A DNA stretch of 64,000 nt, from positions 1 to 64,000 of the forward strand of contig ARYC01019204.1 of NCBI GenBank assembly GCA_000711775.1. The letters are read 5' to 3'. The first letter of the stretch is position 1, and every line of letters begins with the position of its first letter. Positions 60,121 through 64,000 of the stretch are shown here, one piece after another. The notes below the pieces were generated by a model that was given only the letters and a program-made list of their open reading frames with translations, did no database searches and was not told where the DNA came from. The translations under genes and the position numbers were made by a program. The DNA is from Oxytricha trifallax. Taxonomy: Eukaryota > Ciliophora > Spirotrichea > Sporadotrichida > Oxytrichidae.

Positions 60121-61044
60121 ATTACTGATTAATACAAAAATGGAATTATATGATTATTATTAGCAGCATTTCTCTGAAAAATAAATATATTTTTTACAAA
60201 AAATACAAAAATAATTATTAGTTTTAACAATCCTTATTATAAAAAAAGATTTCTGTCTGAATTTTTAGAATTACAACTTATTTAAAAAGTTTTTATAGAG
60301 TTTAGTATTCGTATTCATATAAAATAGTGCGCTGTATATAACACTTTCTTTAATTTATATCATTAAATATTTAAGATTAAATAGCGGATTTGTTTTTATC
60401 TAAACTAAAACAAACCTCAGTGTAATGTCATTGATGTAGAAAAATTATAAGAAAACAAATTCAATTGTCCTTAGAGATATCAAACTTTCATTTTTTCTTA
60501 TTTGTATCTTTAATATATGAGATAGTTATTTAAACTATGATAATTAAAATGTGGCTTATTTTACAAATTATAATACATGACAGTTTTTTTAATTTTGTAT
60601 TTAAATAATTCCCAATCTATTGTATTTTATCAATAATAGACTTACAAAAAGCTAATGACTCACTATGGAAAGACAAAATTACTTTAAATTCTGAGGAAGA
60701 GGTCAGCAAATAGGAAGGACGATGATATAGTAGAACTGATTGAACATCACTATATAGGAAACAAAAAAAGTATGAAAATGATAAGATAATCACTGAGCAA
60801 GGGGTAGCTAAGATAAATAATGGGGATCTTTGATTGAGATTAGGGCAATTAGTCATATATTTAAAGTATAAATCTATATATATACACAAACATAAATGAA
60901 TAACCTGATGATATTACTAGCAAAGATAAATTTGAAAAAATTGTAAGAATACATAATGACAACTATCATTTTAAAGTAATATTAGAAAAGTAAAATATTT
61001 AGAATACAAATTTATTATAGATTACTAAAGATATCAAGACTAAT
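60121..61044. other. AT-rich spacer upstream of the integrase gene
   Basis: No terminal repeat matching the downstream side could be found. The integrase frame is open back to about 60880 without an in-frame ATG, so a little coding sequence may lie here. Confidence 0.4.
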
Positions 61045-62457
61045 ATGTAATAAAGTACATAGGAAAAGTTAAATTTATTATAAATTAATGTTGAAAAAAT
61101 AGAATGCGTAGAAGAAAATGATAAAGCATCTATTAAAGAATAACTATTACATATGAAATTTTAGCACGAGTATGAATAAACTTATCCACCCATTCATAAT
61201 GATTTCAATAAATACTAATAGTACTTGGATTATGCTATTTATGATGAAAATCCAGAAAAAGGTGATATGAGCAAAAATGATTATAAAGCATTAAAAGCTA
61301 GAGTACATGCTATTAAACATAAATATGACCCAAAATTAAGTGAAAAATGTTTAAGTTAAGCAAGCACCTCAAAATATATTATGAAAGATTAGTGTAACAA
61401 AAAAGATGAGAAGTAATATGTAATACCATATTATCATGAAATATTTGACATATTTTATAAAGCGCATGTTTGCTAGAAAAAAAATGGACTTCACTTAAAT
61501 GTTTCTTAAACACTTTAAGAAATTAAAACAAATCTAAATATTAATTTTTTCGCAATGGAAAAACTTTTATAAAAATACATAAAAAATTGTTAAGAGTGCT
61601 TACAAAAATGCATTTAAATACCTACAAAAAAGCATGAATTCCAGCCAATATATACTTCAAAGCCAAAGGAGAGAGTTTAAATTGATATTACATCAATTCA
61701 ATTTGTGAATAACACTTATCCTTATTTGTTATGTATAATAGATCATTTTTCAAAATTTGCATAAGCTTACCCTTTAAAAGATAAAACTAGTCACTCAGTA
61801 ATTAAAAAAATCGAAGATTATATAATTTAATTCGGCATACCATAAATTATTTAAACTGATAATGGAAAAGAATTTGTAAATAGTAAAATGGCTGAATTTA
61901 TAGCAAATCATTAAAATATATAGCATATAACTTCAAGACCATATAATCCTAGAGCCTAAGGATGTGTAGAGGCTTTTAATAAAACAATTAAAAATGGATT
62001 ATTATAGATTTACAATAATAAATAAGAATCATTTGAAATCAAACAAGCAATAAGAGACTTTCTAATTTTATATAATAATAGAATTCATTCTACAATCAAA
62101 TTCAAGCCAAATCAAATTTTCAATAATAATGATACTGTGGTATTAGAATAAGTGAAAAACAATATTATTAGAACAATTGAACAAAAATATGAATAATTAA
62201 ACAAGTTTGAATAGGGTGAACTATGCTTACTATTCAATAAAATACAAATTGTTAACAACAATTTTATTTAAAGACTTTAGGGTATGAAAAACAGACATGG
62301 CAAATATATTTTCAAATGTTCAGTTATTAAAGTCGACAGAATAATTGTGTATATTGAAGTTGAAAAATAAAAATATCTTCCAAAAGAGTTAAAAATCAAT
62401 ACTGTTTATAGGACTCTTTTTACAAATTTAAAACCATTTCACATAATTAATATATGA
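61045..62457 (+). CDS. retroviral-type (rve) integrase; virus-like or Ginger-type element gene
   Basis: A 470-aa frame with TAA/TAG as Gln, ATG 61045 to TGA 62455, which looks whole (no break seen). An HHCC zinc-binding region (about residues 130-195: YHEIFDIFYKAH, LHLN, NCQECLQ) precedes the integrase core with ERVQIDITSIQF (first Asp), IIQTDNGKEF (second) and GCVEAFNKTIK (Glu), spaced as in the rve family. FLILYNNRIHSTIKFKPNQI is the usual region after the core. No reverse transcriptase, capsid or polymerase gene is recognised beside it, and no long terminal or inverted repeats were seen. Candidates are a Ginger-like cut-and-paste transposon or a remnant of an LTR or Polinton-type element. 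The open frame suggests recent origin or retained use. Confidence 0.88.
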
Positions 62458-63116
62458 TTCAAAAATAATTTTAATTTAAAAATTAATAATATTTTATCTA
62501 CTCTACTTTACTTTAAATTACAAGTCTTTAGTGTAAAAATATATAAAAACATATAAGAATATATTATTTTATTAAATAAAAAATTTATAATATAATAAAA
62601 ATTAAATTTTAGGATTAAAATTTACTCATTTTAATATATTTATTCATAATTATCATATCATTTTAATATAAGGTAAGAAATAATTTTTTTAAAAAATTTC
62701 AAAAACATTTGTGTTGTAACAATATTAATTTTTTCATAAAATTTGCATAAAAATAAGTCAAATTTAGGTAAAAGATAATAAATCAGCAGTTAAAATAATT
62801 TAATTAAAGAAATTGTACTATTTAGATTTAAATTGGGATATATAATAATTTTTTTATTTATTTTATTGTTAATAAAAATAGACTAAAAATTAGAAACACA
62901 ATTTGGTGGGTGGAAGAGAATTAACATTTTTTTTTTATCAAAAAATATTAACAATTTTACAGGAATTTGGATTATAGGAAATAAAAAAATTATATAATGA
63001 AAAAGTTAAGATGGAGATTAGAGCAGAGAATTGTACAAGTGTATCTATAATTATATTATGCCTAAATGTCAAGAAGGAAATCGATTCAGACAGCGCAGAT
63101 TAAAAATTTCATATGA
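62458..63116. other. AT-rich spacer
   Basis: Nothing recognised. No inverted or direct partner to the sequence left of the integrase was found. Confidence 0.4.
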
Positions 63117-63212
63117 AATGGGGTATAAAATGGGGGTACGGGGGACGGAATAGGGGGTACGGGAGGGGGTACGGGTGTGGAGGGGGTATATTTGTGAAGA
63201 GGGGTACGGGTC
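63117..63212 (+). repeat. G-rich minisatellite (GGGGGTACGGG)
   Basis: Irregular repeats of GGGGTACGGG and relatives, with at least eight runs of four to six G on the plus strand, in otherwise AT-rich DNA. It could fold as G-quadruplex. It abuts LINE copy 3 at 63213. Confidence 0.85.
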
Positions 63213-64000
63213 TCGGTCAGAACAATTATTCAACATTTACCTACAAGACGCCCTATAATAACAAAAAGAGCTGATGTCTCTGATTAAGTAGGGCAAGCTA
63301 ATCGCATTCACGGATGGCCTATTTGTGAATGTTAAGGACTCTAATAATTCAAAAGAGTCATCAAAAGCTTTAAAGAGATAGAAAAGACACAACTCAAACT
63401 TAATAACAATTAAAGGTGTTCATAAATGATGCTAAACGATTTGAGTGAAAATTCAAGATAGATGGGATAAACAAAATTGAATAAACTAAATACTCACTAA
63501 TCCGATCATTAATCATCTACAAAAACACCCAGTTGGAGGCAGCTTAATATGTTAAATTTTAAGATTTTAAAAAGATAAAATTATAATTGAAAAGAATAGC
63601 ATTTAGGGTGGCGATGGACATTTCTAATAAAATACTTAGAGATATAACTTAGTTAAAGAAATAAGCACCTGCGAATTCATTAGAGACTTAGTTCTGAAGA
63701 ACATAAAGAAGATAAGTTATGGACTTATAGATCAATTTATAAGACCTAAGTAAGTGAAAGTCGAAATCAAACTTTAGGAAAAAACACTTCAAAAGAAGAA
63801 AAAGATTTTCTTGGCTAGACCGTGATGTACACAATGGTGACACTATGTTAAGGAAAAAGTATTGTAAAGTATGGGATAAGTCACTATTGTAACATCCACA
63901 AGATGATAGTTGACGTAAAAAATCTAAACACTTTAACTTTATTAACTAGACGAGGGACCTAACAGGATTCTCATAAATAATCAGAAGGAACATATTAATT
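63213..64000 (+). pseudogene. LINE, copy 3 (5' truncated, runs off the window)
   Basis: Begins directly in reverse transcriptase: LFNIYLQDALQQQKELMSL and KQGKLIAFTDGLFV match LFNIYLQDTIFSQPELKSL and RQGKLLAFADDLLI of copy 1. The catalytic ADD has become TDG. Further on, YSLIRSLIIYKNTQLEAAQY and RIAFRVAMDISNKILRDITQ match the thumb and C-terminal region of copy 1. It ends near LLQHPQDDS then TGA at about 63914. Several stops and shifts. The junction with the G-rich repeat is sharp. Confidence 0.82.

Noticed and set aside
60617-60889. Hydrophobic minus-strand frame of about 90 codons
   Set aside because: AT-rich DNA read in this frame gives Leu/Phe/Ile/Ser-rich peptides. No membrane-protein pattern or start context supports it.

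Overview
Organism and window type. The window is AT-rich and reads sensibly only if TAA and TAG code for glutamine and TGA is the only stop. The clearest proof is a 2,246-codon frame at 3630-10370 that has dozens of in-frame TAA/TAG and no TGA. Transposons with CCCCAAAA telomere-like ends and an ATT target duplication match the TBE (telomere-bearing element) transposons of Oxytricha-type hypotrich ciliates. Together these point to a hypotrich ciliate germline (micronuclear) contig rather than a somatic nanochromosome. Under this code and base composition, TGA-free runs of 100-200 codons arise by chance, so only long frames or frames with clear motifs are called with confidence.

Layout. 1-2493: satellite of 24/25-bp units. 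About 2640-11416: a Helitron-type transposon whose single uninterrupted gene joins HUH replicase, Pif1 helicase and a C-terminal ubiquitin-protease-like domain, flanked by related minisatellites in opposite orientation. 12556-12985: a small C/G-ended MITE. 13345-17887: TBE copy 1, with its accessory gene intact, transposase and zinc-finger kinase broken, and a MITE inside the kinase. About 18300-21130: a very old TBE (copy 3), inverted. 21360-27720: satellite-like repeats including a 1.17-kb tandem duplication, an 878-bp TIR element and decayed coding matter. 28879-30108: an uninterrupted 409-codon gene resembling a Ulp1/C48 peptidase. 31000-31411: a palindromic MITE. 33197-33330 and 36047-36834: GC-richer pieces that look like somatic gene segments, including the 3' part of ribosomal protein L9 next to a secreted Cys-rich protein gene. 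40419-44529: TBE copy 2, youngest, with 85-bp inverted repeats differing at about one base. 47419-50275: a LINE. 50.7-57.1 kb: scattered coding-like fragments. 57.7-59.5 kb: a second, decayed LINE. 59597-60120: a long palindrome. 61045-62457: an integrase gene that looks whole. 63117-63212: a G-rich repeat that abuts a third LINE fragment, which runs to the window edge.

How it fits together. Nearly everything recognisable is mobile DNA of several ages, as expected for sequence removed during macronuclear development. Each TBE has the same architecture: a zinc-finger kinase gene and an accessory gene diverge from a short repeat-rich spacer, and the accessory and transposase genes converge with their stops 6 bp apart. 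Host material is limited to short GC-richer islands, the best being the L9 fragment. No tRNA, rRNA or CRISPR array was recognised.
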